A DNA stretch of 64,000 nucleotides from Shewanella decolorationis S12 (GTDB lineage Bacteria > Pseudomonadota > Gammaproteobacteria > Enterobacterales > Shewanellaceae): positions 1 to 64,000 of the forward strand of contig NZ_AXZL01000065.1 in NCBI RefSeq assembly GCF_000485795.1, read 5' to 3'. Below, piece after piece: positions 50,795 to 64,000 of this stretch. Every line of letters starts with the position of its first letter. The first letter of the stretch is position 1. Under the pieces are notes generated by a model. The model had not been told where the DNA came from. It made no database searches and saw only the letters and a list, made by a program, of their open reading frames with translations. Both the position numbers and the translations under genes were made by a program.

Positions 50795-52065
50795 CTGCTT
50801 CACTATTTGCCCTTGTTGATTGTAATAACTTCTACGCTTCCTGCGAACGCTTATTTCGGCCCGATCTTCAAGGTAAACCGATTGTTGTGCTCTCCAATAA
50901 TGATGGTTGTGTCGTTGCGCGCTCATTGGAGGCAAAGCAATTAGGCATAAAAATGGCCGTCCCCGTGTATCAGGTGATGGACCTGATCCGCGCCCATAAC
51001 ATAGCGGTATTTTCGTCCAACTATGCACTTTATGCCGATATTTCAAATCGAGTAATGAGCACTCTCGAGCAAATGGTGCCAAGAGTAGAAGTCTACTCAA
51101 TTGACGAGGCTTTTTTAGACCTCTCTCGACTCGATAAGTGTCAAGATATCGCGGAGTTGGCTACAGAGATCCGCCAACGGATCCAACAATGGATTGGCAT
51201 CAGTGTCTGTGTCGGCATCGGCCCCAGTAAAACCTTAGCCAAGCTCGCCAATTATGCCGCTAAAAAATACCCAATGACTCAAGGCGTTGTCGATTTACGC
51301 ACGACAGAACGTCAACGGCGTTTAATGGCCTTGACGCCAATTGATGAAGTGTGGGGAATTGGCCGTAAAATTGCTCAACGTTTAAAACTGATGGGGATAC
51401 ATACCGCCCTCCAGCTCGCCGATACTCCGCCTAAACTGATCCGAGACAGCTTTTCCGTAATAGTCGAGCGAACAGTACACGAGCTTAACGGTATTGCCTG
51501 TAATGATATTCAGCAGGTCGTCGCAACAAAACAGCAAATCGTGAGTTCGCGATCCTTTGGCGAACGCATTACCCAGTTCACCGCAATGCAACAGGCCATC
51601 AATGATTATACCTGTCGAGCCTGCGAAAAACTGCGTGCAGAGGGCCAACTTGCACGCACTCTATCCGTATTTATTCGCACCAGTTATTTCACTGAGCATC
51701 AGCCCAAATACAGTCAGGTGCTTACGGGTAACTTAGCTTATCCCAGTGACGATACCCGCGATTTCATTGCATTAGCACAGCGGCTGTTATCTAGGCTTTG
51801 GCGTGATGGTTATGCCTATGCCAAGGCTGGTGTGATGCTGGGGGACTTTTATGCGCCAGGTGTGTTTCAGCTAGGATTATTTGATGAAGTCAAACCACAA
51901 CCTAAAAGTAAAGAATTGATGAAACTACTGGATAGCGTTAATCACAGCGGTAAAGCCAAGATCCAATTTGCAGGGCAAGGACTCAATGCCGATTGGTGCA
52001 TGAAGCGTGGCCAACTCTCTCCTCGCTATACCACACAATGGACACACATCCCGACAGTAAAATAA
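50791..52065 (+). CDS. umuC: DNA polymerase V catalytic subunit UmuC
   Basis: This 424-residue Y-family polymerase performs error-prone translesion synthesis. The palm has the acid motifs [17 protein letters not shown] at the start and [14 protein letters not shown] near residue 105, with the helix-hairpin-helix region [21 protein letters not shown]. The C-terminal segment ([12 protein letters not shown]) is a clamp-binding motif. The start at ATG 50791 overlaps the umuD stop. An upstream GTG-type frame at 50770 is less likely. Confidence 0.97.
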   Translation: MTASLFALVDCNNFYASCERLFRPDLQGKPIVVLSNNDGCVVARSLEAKQLGIKMAVPVYQVMDLIRAHNIAVFSSNYALYADISNRVMSTLEQMVPRVEVYSIDEAFLDLSRLDKCQDIAELATEIRQRIQQWIGISVCVGIGPSKTLAKLANYAAKKYPMTQGVVDLRTTERQRRLMALTPIDEVWGIGRKIAQRLKLMGIHTALQLADTPPKLIRDSFSVIVERTVHELNGIACNDIQQVVATKQQIVSSRSFGERITQFTAMQQAINDYTCRACEKLRAEGQLARTLSVFIRTSYFTEHQPKYSQVLTGNLAYPSDDTRDFIALAQRLLSRLWRDGYAYAKAGVMLGDFYAPGVFQLGLFDEVKPQPKSKELMKLLDSVNHSGKAKIQFAGQGLNADWCMKRGQLSPRYTTQWTHIPTVK

Positions 52066-52514
52066 GCCATAGTATGCAAACAAGCCATTTGCTTACCTGT
52101 TAAGATTTGTTAAATCTCTGAAGCCTCAACAATAATGCACTTATTTTCAACAGTTAATAAGATACTCCCAATTTACCGCTTTTATCCCAACTTGATGTAG
52201 CTCACAGAATCTAAAACTCAATCAAACTAAAGACCTAGTACAAAAATTGACATTGTAAAGATAATGTTTCGTTACATTAAGATACAACCACCCGCAAAAC
52301 GCACGCCATGCTGTCATTATTTATTTCTTATCTCACTTAATTAGTTCGCCAAAGATTACAAATACAACATTTACGCATCAACAACACAACAATTAAGCTG
52401 TTGATATTAAAGTTGTTAATGATAATTTTCCGGCTATGGAGGGCAGTTGCAAATAAATATAAGCCTTGATGAAACCCTTCCTGATCGTCATGGCATTGTT
52501 AAGGGAATGAAAAT
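52066..52514. other. Receptor upstream region
   Basis: The stretch between umuC and the second receptor has no convincing gene. It contains TGTTAAGAT and TGTTAAATC at 52098-52116, spaced by 10 bases, and TGTTGATATTAAAG near 52400. These are ArcA-like TGTTAA repeats. The receptor promoter should lie in the last 150 bases, but I could not pick one hexamer pair with confidence. Confidence 0.45.
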
Positions 52515-55187
52515 ATGACTACGCAAACAACCGTCGCTCGTGCGGTTCGTTTTAGTTTACTTGCTTTAGTCTCCGCCTCGGTGACACCGCAAGTATTTGC
52601 CGCCGATGAAGCGGCTGTGATCGATAATAAAGTTGAGCGTATCGAAGTAACAGGTTCACGCATTAAACGCACCGATCTTGAAAATGCCTCCCCAATCGTG
52701 GTGGTCAGCGCTGCCGACATCGAAAAAGGCGGCTTTAACTCAGTTCAAGATGTGTTAGGTAATCTGTCGCAAAACTCTGGTGGCTCAATGACCCAGCAGG
52801 AAGTCCACGGCTTTACCCCAGCGGCGTCTGCCGTCAACCTGCGTGGTGTGGGCGCTGGACGTGTGCTGACCCTGATCAACGGCAAGCGCGTACCTAAATA
52901 TCCTTTTGGTGCCGGTGGTACCGATAGCTTTGTCGATACGGCAAACATTCCGTTAGGCGCGATTGAACGTATTGAGATCTTAACCACAGGCGCTTCGGCT
53001 ATTTACGGCTCAGATGCGATGGGCGGTGTTATTAACATCATTTTGAAGAAAGACGTTGAACAAAGTACCTTCAAATACCGTCGCTCTGACACCTTCGATG
53101 GTGGTCTGCAAAACAACCAATTCTCTTTTATGACTGGCGTGAGCAGTGATAAAGCGAACTTGACCTTCTTCGCCGAGTATGAAGACCGTCAAGCGTTAAA
53201 AGCCTCGGATCGCCCAGAATGGGGCACAGATATTATTCCTGGTAACTACTATGCTGGTTACAGTTCCTATGGCGCTAACCTAGTAGACAGCAATGGCAAA
53301 TTACTAAAAACCTTAAGTGCTGCCGACTGTGAAGCACGAGGCTATGTGATGATGGCCAATGGAAAGTGTGGGTTCGATCGCTCCGCGCAGCGCGACTTTT
53401 CGCCTGAGCAAAAGCGCTACTCAACAATGATCAACCTCACCAAAGACTTAAACGATAATCATCAGCTGTATTCGCGCCTCGATTATACCCATGCATCCAC
53501 CTACACTGAGATTGAATCGGCAACAGTTGGCGAAGATTTTATGTTCAACGTGTCGGGCAATAACGTCACTATCATTGATGAGCTCAATGGGTTATCCCAA
53601 GTCTTCGATAAAACTACCGCCTTCGGCGGAGATTTCGCCGGTGCTGCCGATGGAGACTATTACTACACTCGTCGTATGTCTGAGTTAGGTCCGCGCACCT
53701 CTGATTTTGAGACGAACAATTTCTCCTTCTTATTAGGCAGCAAAGGTTACCTCACAGATACTATCGAATACGACACCTCATGGTCGATTGCACGTCAAAC
53801 GGTAGACTCTACCACCGCAGGTTCGCCAACCTACCAAAGTATGTGGAACTACCTCACCGCGGGTACTAACGGTAATTCCCTACTGGATGTGATCTCCGCA
53901 GACGATGCTGCACTGCTGGACTTCCAAGGCGGTAAAAAGGGGCAATCCACCCTATCGAGCTTCAACGCAGGGATCAGTGGCGATGCCTTTGAATTACCGG
54001 CAGGAACAGTAGCTTATGCCGTGGGCGTCGAATACGGTAAAGAATGGTTCTATGACAAATCCGATACATTTACCACTAACGGCGGTGTCATGGGTAAAGG
54101 TGGTAGCAGCGCCCAAGGTGAACGTGAGCAATATGCAGGTTATGCCGAGGTTGCTGTACCGGTAATCGAAAACCTCACCGTCACACTTGCAGGCCGTTAC
54201 GACTACTACGACGATTTATCCGATGTGGGTGGCCAATTTAGCCCACAGGTCGCGGTAGAGTATCGCCCGATTGATAGTTTGTTATTACGCGGTCTGTATG
54301 CGGAAACCTTCCGTGCACCGGATATGCAGCGCTTATTTGGTGAGCCTACAGCAGCTTATAGTACAGTAATTGATACCCCGACCTGTGATGCCGCGGGTGG
54401 ATCTGGCCCTGCCTGTGAGAAGATTGACTCACTGCCCATCACTATCGGCGCCAATCCTGATCTTGAGGCTGAAACAGGTAAAAACTATAACCTCGGCATG
54501 GTGTGGGATTACAACGATTTCAACCTCACCTTGGACTACTGGATTGTTGAAATCGACAATCTAGTTAATAGCCCAAGCGCCCAGTATATCTTGGATCACG
54601 CTGACGCCTTCGCCGATAAGATTTTCCGTGATGCCGACGGTAAATTAACCCAGGTTAATACCCAAGCGATTAACATGTCATCCCAAGAAACCTCGGGTAT
54701 CGACTTCTCTATTGGTTATCGTTATGAGCTTGCAAATTACGGTGATTTAACTGCCCGTCTCGAAGGCACCTATTTGCTTAAGTGGGAAGAGCAATTAACC
54801 CCTGATTCTGAGCCATTAGATCTGATTGACGGTGACGGCTCGGCCCCCAAAATCCGTGGTAACTTAAATATCGGTTGGAACTATGATGACTTCGCCACCA
54901 ACTTGCTGTTCAAGTACACTGATAGCATGAATGGCCAGCGTAAAGAGGCATTTATTAACAATGGGTTAGCGGACAAGTATGCCGTCACTATCGACAGTCA
55001 TATCGAAGTGAACTGGGCCGCCAGCTATATGTTAACCGATGCGATTAAGTTATCCGGCGGTATAAATAATATCTTCGATGCGGGTCCAGAGATTGATGAA
55101 ACCCAAAACTCTTGGCCGCATTATCCACGTTCTTACTACAACGTTGTAGGGCGTGAATATTATTTAGCGGTAGAGATGAACTTCTAA
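52515..55187 (+). CDS. TonB-dependent outer membrane receptor (second)
   Basis: This 890-residue receptor has a signal peptide (cleavage near residue 29, PQVFA), a TonB-box-like IEVTGSRI, a plug domain at about 50-180 (LRGVGAGRVLTLINGKRVP and TTGASAIYGSDAMGGVINI) and a barrel with terminal Phe (AVEMNF). Its plug resembles that of the receptor at 1002-3509, so both belong to the same family, but the barrel sequences differ widely. The ligand is unknown. It has a strong terminator behind it and stands alone. ArcA-like repeats lie upstream. Confidence 0.92.
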   Translation: MTTQTTVARAVRFSLLALVSASVTPQVFAADEAAVIDNKVERIEVTGSRIKRTDLENASPIVVVSAADIEKGGFNSVQDVLGNLSQNSGGSMTQQEVHGFTPAASAVNLRGVGAGRVLTLINGKRVPKYPFGAGGTDSFVDTANIPLGAIERIEILTTGASAIYGSDAMGGVINIILKKDVEQSTFKYRRSDTFDGGLQNNQFSFMTGVSSDKANLTFFAEYEDRQALKASDRPEWGTDIIPGNYYAGYSSYGANLVDSNGKLLKTLSAADCEARGYVMMANGKCGFDRSAQRDFSPEQKRYSTMINLTKDLNDNHQLYSRLDYTHASTYTEIESATVGEDFMFNVSGNNVTIIDELNGLSQVFDKTTAFGGDFAGAADGDYYYTRRMSELGPRTSDFETNNFSFLLGSKGYLTDTIEYDTSWSIARQTVDSTTAGSPTYQSMWNYLTAGTNGNSLLDVISADDAALLDFQGGKKGQSTLSSFNAGISGDAFELPAGTVAYAVGVEYGKEWFYDKSDTFTTNGGVMGKGGSSAQGEREQYAGYAEVAVPVIENLTVTLAGRYDYYDDLSDVGGQFSPQVAVEYRPIDSLLLRGLYAETFRAPDMQRLFGEPTAAYSTVIDTPTCDAAGGSGPACEKIDSLPITIGANPDLEAETGKNYNLGMVWDYNDFNLTLDYWIVEIDNLVNSPSAQYILDHADAFADKIFRDADGKLTQVNTQAINMSSQETSGIDFSIGYRYELANYGDLTARLEGTYLLKWEEQLTPDSEPLDLIDGDGSAPKIRGNLNIGWNYDDFATNLLFKYTDSMNGQRKEAFINNGLADKYAVTIDSHIEVNWAASYMLTDAIKLSGGINNIFDAGPEIDETQNSWPHYPRSYYNVVGREYYLAVEMNF

Positions 55188-55226
55188 TCAACCTCATGTT
55201 TTAATTAGTCTTGCTTCCTAAAACAC

Positions 55227-55254
55227 AAAGCCGAGCAGTTGCTCGGCTTTTATC
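55227..55254 (+). terminator. Terminator behind the second receptor
   Basis: AAAGCCGAGC and GCTCGGCTTT form a 10-bp stem with a four-base loop, followed by TATC. It lies 40 bases past the stop codon and could also serve the small minus-strand gene at 55273. Confidence 0.85.
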
Positions 55255-55272
55255 TATAGGCTTCACACTCAG

Positions 55273-55449
55273 CTAGGCATAGGTATCAATCGATTCGCCT
55301 TGACTCGCCTCACGGGCGCGCTCCTTGGCTGACTCATTCCGCTCTTCCACCTTGGCTGGCGCAGGCTGAGCTTGTAACGCAGCGGTTAGAGATGAACGGT
55401 TGACGGCATAGCTATGCGCTAACATTGAGCTGCTTGTACTGATATTCAT
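55273..55449 (-). CDS. Small protein of 58 residues
   Basis: A minus-strand frame of 58 residues (MNISTSSSMLAHSYAVNRSS at the start, GESIDTYA at the end) with a good ribosome site AAGGGG about eight bases before the ATG. The middle is Ala/Pro and then charged (VEERNESAKERAREASQ). The start and end recall the other small protein at 24521-24784 (MQIQSAYASG..., SIINIKV), a layout seen in short Shewanella proteins with flagellar-like termini. It ends beside the terminator at 55227-55254, which would act for both strands. Confidence 0.65.
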   Translation of the reverse strand: MNISTSSSMLAHSYAVNRSSLTAALQAQPAPAKVEERNESAKERAREASQGESIDTYA

Positions 55450-55681
55450 CGCGATCCCCTTCTCGACTTAGGCTCAATACCCAAGCTCAAAACTTAGCCT
55501 AGAAGCCAATACTTAACTAACGCTTAAGCTTTCGTCACTGTTTGCTCGGATATTTCTAGGCGCATTCTGAATAGTTACCGCCTACACAACCATATATCCC
55601 CCTTGTGGCATCCAGCGCACAATGCCACAATGCGAGCAAAATCAATGCGTGCCAACGGCGCCCCTCGATAGGAGCATCATC

Positions 55682-57956
<2,275 letters not shown>

Positions 57957-58022
57957 GGTTTCGCAATTCAACAACTTGATGGCACCTTACACTCAGTTCT
58001 TGTCTTAAAAAAAGTAGGTTTT

Positions 58023-58853
58023 ATGGATTTTTCTTTATACAGAAAACAACTCAACATCGCTGGTAGCCAACTCAGTTACCTCGATATAGGTTCAGGCCCG
58101 GCGCTATTATTTGGCCACAGTTACCTCTGGGATAGCGCCATGTGGGCGCCACAAATTGTTAGCTTAAGTCAACAGTATCGCTGCATCGTGCCCGATCTCT
58201 GGGGACACGGCCAATCGGATGCCGTCCCAGCAAGCTGCAACAGTCTGTTAGACATCAGTGAGCATATGTTAGCCCTGATGGACGCCCTTGATATCGAGCA
58301 ATTTACGGTGATCGGCTTATCCGTGGGCGCGATGTGGGGCGCAGAACTCGTGCTTAGTGCGCCCGCCCGTGTCAATGCGCTGGTGATGCTAGACAGTTTT
58401 ATCGGTTTTGAGCCTGAGATCACCCGCGCCAAATATTTTGGCATGTTGGATATGATCGAAGCCGCAGGCAGCATACCTGCGCCGCTTATCAGCGCCATTT
58501 CACCACTATTTTTCGCCGATAATGCCAAAGCGAATAATCCCGAATTAGTTCAGCGTTTTGAAGCCTACTTGGCAGCCCAAACGCCAGAGACTATCCCGAG
58601 CATTGTTAAGCTTGGGCGGATAATTTTTGGCCGCCGCGATACTATGGAGTTTGCCGAACAATTTACCTTACCTTGCTTAATCATGGTGGGTGTAGAAGAC
58701 AAGGCGCGCAATGTTTTAGAAAGTTACTTGATGAGTGATGCCATCGATGGCAGTCAATTAGTGCACATTCCTAACGCTGGGCATATTTCCAGCCTAGAAC
58801 AAGCAGAATTTGTCACTGAGCAACTATCTCTATTCCTCAGCCAAAACATCTAG
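58023..58853 (+). CDS. Alpha/beta-fold hydrolase
   Basis: This 276-residue protein has the oxyanion region LFGHSYLWDSAMWAPQI, the strand VPDLWGHGQSD, the nucleophile elbow IGLSVGAMWG (Ser in GLSVG) and the closing His region IPNAGHISSLEQAEFV. It should be a serine esterase, lipase-like or C-C hydrolase; the substrate is unknown. No signal peptide is present. A hairpin follows at 58869. Confidence 0.92.
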   Translation: MDFSLYRKQLNIAGSQLSYLDIGSGPALLFGHSYLWDSAMWAPQIVSLSQQYRCIVPDLWGHGQSDAVPASCNSLLDISEHMLALMDALDIEQFTVIGLSVGAMWGAELVLSAPARVNALVMLDSFIGFEPEITRAKYFGMLDMIEAAGSIPAPLISAISPLFFADNAKANNPELVQRFEAYLAAQTPETIPSIVKLGRIIFGRRDTMEFAEQFTLPCLIMVGVEDKARNVLESYLMSDAIDGSQLVHIPNAGHISSLEQAEFVTEQLSLFLSQNI

Positions 58854-58868
58854 TCTCATCGAGATATC

Positions 58869-58890
58869 GAGAGCATGGCCCCATGCTCTC
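58869..58890 (+). terminator. Hairpin behind the hydrolase gene
   Basis: GAGAGCATGG and CCATGCTCTC form a 10-bp stem with a two-base loop, 16 bases past the stop codon. The tail is only moderately T-rich (ACATAAAATC). Confidence 0.55.
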
Positions 58891-59290
58891 ACATAAAATC
58901 ATTCAAATTGACTAGCGCTTGTTGACGATTTCGAATGTCGTCAAATTGTCCATCGACCACAAAAGACGAGGGATAAAACTGATAAGCCGCAAATAGCATA
59001 CGGTCACAGTCAACGATAAATGTACTTGCTAGATTGTCTCTTTATGCTGGTTTTTAACACCTCAGCTTCCGAAGTTATGATGAACTAGTAATGCGAAGTT
59101 TGCCTTGCATAAACAACAAGCAACATGGCAATTAAAAAATCCAGATACCCATCCCCTTCAATGTTTTTATCATTAAATGGGATTTAACATCACATTTTGT
59201 TAAATCCATCTCAAAAATGTTAAATCAGCGTGAAAACCCCAAATATTCAACTACCTTTATAACTGTATTCCCTCAAAAAGGTTTTTTAAC
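58891..59290. other. Porin upstream region
   Basis: About 400 bases before the porin gene. They contain a minus-strand frame at 58889-58999 of only 36 codons, which I consider unproven, and the TGTTAAATC repeats at 59181-59226. The region is AT-rich and should hold the porin promoter. Confidence 0.5.
59181..59226. promoter_or_regulatory. Three TGTTAAATC repeats upstream of the porin gene
   Basis: GATTTAACA (59181-59189) is the inverted form of TGTTAAATC, which then occurs directly at 59198-59206 and 59218-59226, 20 bases apart. Twenty bases is about two turns of the helix. It looks like a multi-copy regulator site, ending 65 bases before the porin start. Confidence 0.55.
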
Positions 59291-60469
59291 ATGAGAAAAA
59301 GTACAGTTGCACTGGGCGTGTTAAGCGCACTCTATATTCCTTCCCTATACGCTAATGTTGAAATAAACGGCTTTGCCTCCATTGTTGCAGGTTCAAGCTT
59401 ATCCGATGATAAAAGTTACTACGGTTATGATAAAGAAATCGACTTTAATAACGATTCAAAAGTAGCTCTGCAATTTGCAGCCGATTTAGGCGGTGGTTTA
59501 CGGGCAACAGCACAAGTTCTCTCCCGTGGCAGTGACGATTATAGTGCGGAGTTTGAATGGGCTTATATTTCCTATGACATTAGCGATAAATTAATGCTGA
59601 TGGCAGGAAGACAGCGCTTTAATCTTTACAAATATTCCGATTATATCGATGTTGGCTATGCCTATCATTGGATAACGCCACCTAGGGGAGTTTACTCATT
59701 GCCCTTTAATTCTGGAGAAGGTGTAGGTTTAGTTTATTCAGATATATGGGGTAATACCGAGGTGGGTTTAACCTACAAGTATATTACGACATCCGTATCA
59801 GACTACGCGCCTGTCGGTTCATCAACGCCCCCAGCGCCCTTTTCAGCCAAGGGCCATATCATGAACTTTAACTTTATCACTTCAGGTTTTGAGTATGGGT
59901 TAAATGTTGGAGTCGTAACGGATTTTTCATATGAATTACCCGCACTGCTTGGCTTAGGTGACGCCATATCCCAAACGGGGTTATTCGATCAGCAAGTTGT
60001 AGATGATTTACTCGCGATAGATGATAGCGCGCTACTGATTGGCGCAAACGTAAAATATGATGCTGGAAAATGGTTCGTACTGGCGGAATACACCCGAATT
60101 GACGTCGATCCAAGTAGCTTTAACATCCAAGATTCAGCGTTTGTCTCCGCGGGTATTCGTTACCATGATTTTACCTTCCATTTAACCTATGGCATTGATA
60201 AAGGCGACCCACAATATGATGCCTATGATGCTATGCTGCCAGTCTATAATGCGCTACCACCAGCCAATCAAGCTGCACTCGCGCCATTAGTGATGGGAAC
60301 GAAAGCCGCATTAGAAGCACAACAAGAAGACAGCTCCTATTACATCATTGGCACCCGTTGGGATTTTCATCCCTCTGCGGCACTCAAACTCGAATATACC
60401 AATTACAGCAATGATAAGCCGTCCTCCGATGAGCAACTGTTGAGTATGGCTATTGATCTTGTTTTTTAA
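59291..60469 (+). CDS. Outer membrane porin-like protein
   Basis: This 392-residue protein has a signal peptide ending SLYA (near residue 22) and then alternating beta strands with the opening VEINGFASIVAG and the ending ALKLEYTNYSND...MAIDLVF. The final Phe and the strand pattern are those of a trimeric diffusion porin. The signal and size fit small Shewanella porins. It is followed after ten bases by the phosphate-binding-like gene, so the two are co-transcribed. The solute is unknown; the pairing with a PstS-like protein suggests an anion. Confidence 0.85.
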   Translation: MRKSTVALGVLSALYIPSLYANVEINGFASIVAGSSLSDDKSYYGYDKEIDFNNDSKVALQFAADLGGGLRATAQVLSRGSDDYSAEFEWAYISYDISDKLMLMAGRQRFNLYKYSDYIDVGYAYHWITPPRGVYSLPFNSGEGVGLVYSDIWGNTEVGLTYKYITTSVSDYAPVGSSTPPAPFSAKGHIMNFNFITSGFEYGLNVGVVTDFSYELPALLGLGDAISQTGLFDQQVVDDLLAIDDSALLIGANVKYDAGKWFVLAEYTRIDVDPSSFNIQDSAFVSAGIRYHDFTFHLTYGIDKGDPQYDAYDAMLPVYNALPPANQAALAPLVMGTKAALEAQQEDSSYYIIGTRWDFHPSAALKLEYTNYSNDKPSSDEQLLSMAIDLVF

Positions 60470-60479
60470 GGAGTGATTT

Positions 60480-60917
60480 ATGAATTTACCTAAAACAACA
60501 AAAAAACTGCTAAAGCCAGTAGGCTTGAGTCTGCTCCTCTTGCTCAGCCCTTGGGTCCAAGCCGAAATTGCTGTAGTGGTACATCCATCCAACGCCTCAG
60601 AAATTACTGCGGCAGATATTTCAAGAATTTACTCAGGCAAGCTCAAGACCTTTGCTAATGGCGGTACGATAGTTGCGCTCGATCAGGCCGAAGGCTCGCC
60701 AGTCAGAGAAGCCTTTGTCAAACAGATCCTGAATAAGACGGAGAGTCAGCTAAAAGCGTATTGGTCAAAATTGGTATTCTCGGGTCAAGGTCAACCCCCC
60801 AAAGTGGTGGATTCAAGTGCAGAAATATTGAATCTGGTTGCAGCAAACCCCAATATGATTGGGTTTGTTGATGCCGCTGAGGTCACGCCTAATGTCAAAG
60901 TCGTGGGTAAATTTTAA
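60480..60917 (+). CDS. Short phosphate-binding-like (PstS-type) periplasmic protein
   Basis: This 145-residue protein has a signal peptide (LLLLSPWVQAE) and resembles one lobe of a PstS-type solute-binding protein: AVVVHPSNASEITAADISRIYSGKL and the later SPVREAFVKQILNKTESQLKAYWSKLVFSGQGQPPKVV. Half-length relatives of this kind are common in Shewanella and Vibrio and often follow porin genes. No ABC transporter genes accompany it. A ribosome site AAGGAG precedes it and the start follows the porin stop by ten bases. A hairpin follows. Confidence 0.85.
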   Translation: MNLPKTTKKLLKPVGLSLLLLLSPWVQAEIAVVVHPSNASEITAADISRIYSGKLKTFANGGTIVALDQAEGSPVREAFVKQILNKTESQLKAYWSKLVFSGQGQPPKVVDSSAEILNLVAANPNMIGFVDAAEVTPNVKVVGKF

Positions 60918-60938
60918 CTCTTGACTAACCTTCAACTA

Positions 60939-60968
60939 TTGATGCCTTCTTTCGCTAGAAGGCATCAA
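60939..60968 (+). terminator. Hairpin behind the porin pair
   Basis: TTGATGCCTTCT and AGAAGGCATCAA form a 12-bp stem around a six-base loop, about 22 bases past the stop codon. No T run follows. The rest of the gap up to 61256 (339 bases in all) is AT-rich and holds the promoter of the next gene; nothing else is seen. Confidence 0.6.
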
Positions 60969-61256
60969 TATCACCATTCTGTGGAAAACCCGCCAATAGT
61001 TGTTTGCCCCTATCTTTTGCCATTGAACATGGCATCGAATAGCCATAACCAATTAATTTTATTTAATAAACAGTAACTTTTACTCGTGGTATTTTGCAGA
61101 TGAGTTTTTTAACATCGCCAACAAACCTGAGTTTAAACTTAATTGGATAGACCAGAGGCCACGATTTTACTGGTATACTCAAGCGCAAAAAAGGTGCGGC
61201 TTGCATCATTTAGGGCAAAAGACATTTTAATATGTCCAATAAAACAATAGGTTAAA

Positions 61257-61862
61257 ATGAAATTACTCAAACCCTTATTCGATAATAACCGCCGCTGGGC
61301 CGGACGCATCAGTCAAGAACACCCTGATTTTTTTGAACAACTGGCAAAACAGCAAAACCCTGAATATCTCTGGATTGGTTGTTCTGACAGTCGAGTCCCT
61401 TCTAACCAAATCATCGATTTAATGCCAGGCGAAGTCTTTGTTCACCGCAATATTGCTAACATGGTGATCCACACCGATCTTAACTGTCTATCAGTACTGC
61501 AATACGCCATCGATGTGCTTAAAGTGAAACATATTATGGTGGTGGGACACTACGGCTGCGGTGGTGTACGTGCCGCAATGGGTAATCAGCGATTGGGTTT
61601 GATTGATAACTGGCTCGGCCATCTTCGGGATGTATATCGCATTCATCATGATGAATTAATACAAATGGATGAAGCTAAACGCTTTGACCGCTTATGTGAA
61701 CTCAATGTGATTGAACAGGTTTCCAACGTCACCAGCAGCACTATCGTGCAAGAAGCCTGGGCTCGCGGCCAAGAATTGGCTGTCCATGGTTGGATTTACG
61801 GTATCGACAATGGCCTATTAACGGATCTTGACGTCACGGTTGATCGCGCGCAAGTCGTATAA
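61257..61862 (+). CDS. can: Beta-class carbonic anhydrase
   Basis: This 201-residue enzyme interconverts CO2 and bicarbonate in the cytoplasm. The zinc ligands are Cys42 and Asp44 (GCSDSRVP), His98 and Cys101 (GHYGCGGV); Arg46 is also conserved. The FVHRNIANMV segment is typical. Length and motif spacing are those of E. coli Can. It is monocistronic, with a terminator behind it, and precedes the kdn genes on the same strand. Confidence 0.97.
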   Translation: MKLLKPLFDNNRRWAGRISQEHPDFFEQLAKQQNPEYLWIGCSDSRVPSNQIIDLMPGEVFVHRNIANMVIHTDLNCLSVLQYAIDVLKVKHIMVVGHYGCGGVRAAMGNQRLGLIDNWLGHLRDVYRIHHDELIQMDEAKRFDRLCELNVIEQVSNVTSSTIVQEAWARGQELAVHGWIYGIDNGLLTDLDVTVDRAQVV

Positions 61863-63405
<1,543 letters not shown>

Positions 63406-63408
63406 TAA

Positions 63409-64000
<592 letters not shown>

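Overview
The window is chromosomal DNA of a gammaproteobacterium, almost certainly Shewanella (S. oneidensis / putrefaciens-like). The reasons are the kdnA-kdnB pair for the amino sugar Kdo8N, two large TonB-dependent receptors, the aspS-yebC-ruvCAB order, and a maltodextrin set made of a GH97 enzyme, an MFS sugar transporter and a GH15 enzyme. No phage, CRISPR array or complete insertion sequence is visible. The only sign of mobile DNA is the start of a possible transposase gene at the left edge.

Layout: 1-550 holds a glyW-cysT-leuZ type tRNA operon on the minus strand, with its promoter and terminator. 1002-4230 is a TonB-dependent receptor with a long AT-rich upstream region that contains a perfect CRP site. 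4484-9683 is aspS, yebC, ruvC, ruvA and ruvB (translation and Holliday-junction processing). 9868-12681 is a diguanylate cyclase with three periplasmic solute-binding modules. 12830-14550 is cmoA-cmoB (tRNA wobble-uridine modification). 14634-21127 is a tight five-gene cluster: a retropepsin-like lipoprotein, an inactive transglutaminase fused to a membrane domain, a RimK-like ATP-grasp ligase, a large exported protein resembling a dead M3 peptidase, and an exported protein of unknown function. A LysR regulator follows. This cluster is the best candidate for a poorly described system.

22377-24784 encodes a SprA-related HExxH protein and a small partner. 24896-32012 is the thiamine operon thiC-thiDE-thiF-thiS-thiG-thiH behind a TPP riboswitch. 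32195-35869 holds an unknown membrane-anchored protein, a hemolysin III family gene behind a perfect palindrome that looks like a FabR operator, a Nudix hydrolase and a TrmK-like methyltransferase.

35973-46423 is the maltodextrin region: GH97 glucosidase, MFS transporter and GH15 glucoamylase. The two promoters carry the same 12-bp box at the same distance from the -35 element. Between them sit an AraC regulator, an AhpD-like protein and three small minus-strand genes. 46690-50123 has an unknown membrane protein and an AraC regulator divergent from an SLC13-type transporter. 50357-52065 is a LexA-controlled umuDC operon. 52515-55187 is a second TonB-dependent receptor.

55682-57956 is an ArsC/YffB-like gene, dapE and an M15 peptidase, overlapping head to tail. 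An alpha/beta hydrolase, a porin plus short phosphate-binding-like protein pair and a beta-carbonic anhydrase follow. The window ends inside kdnB. All functions are read from sequence motifs and remembered family features; no database search was possible.
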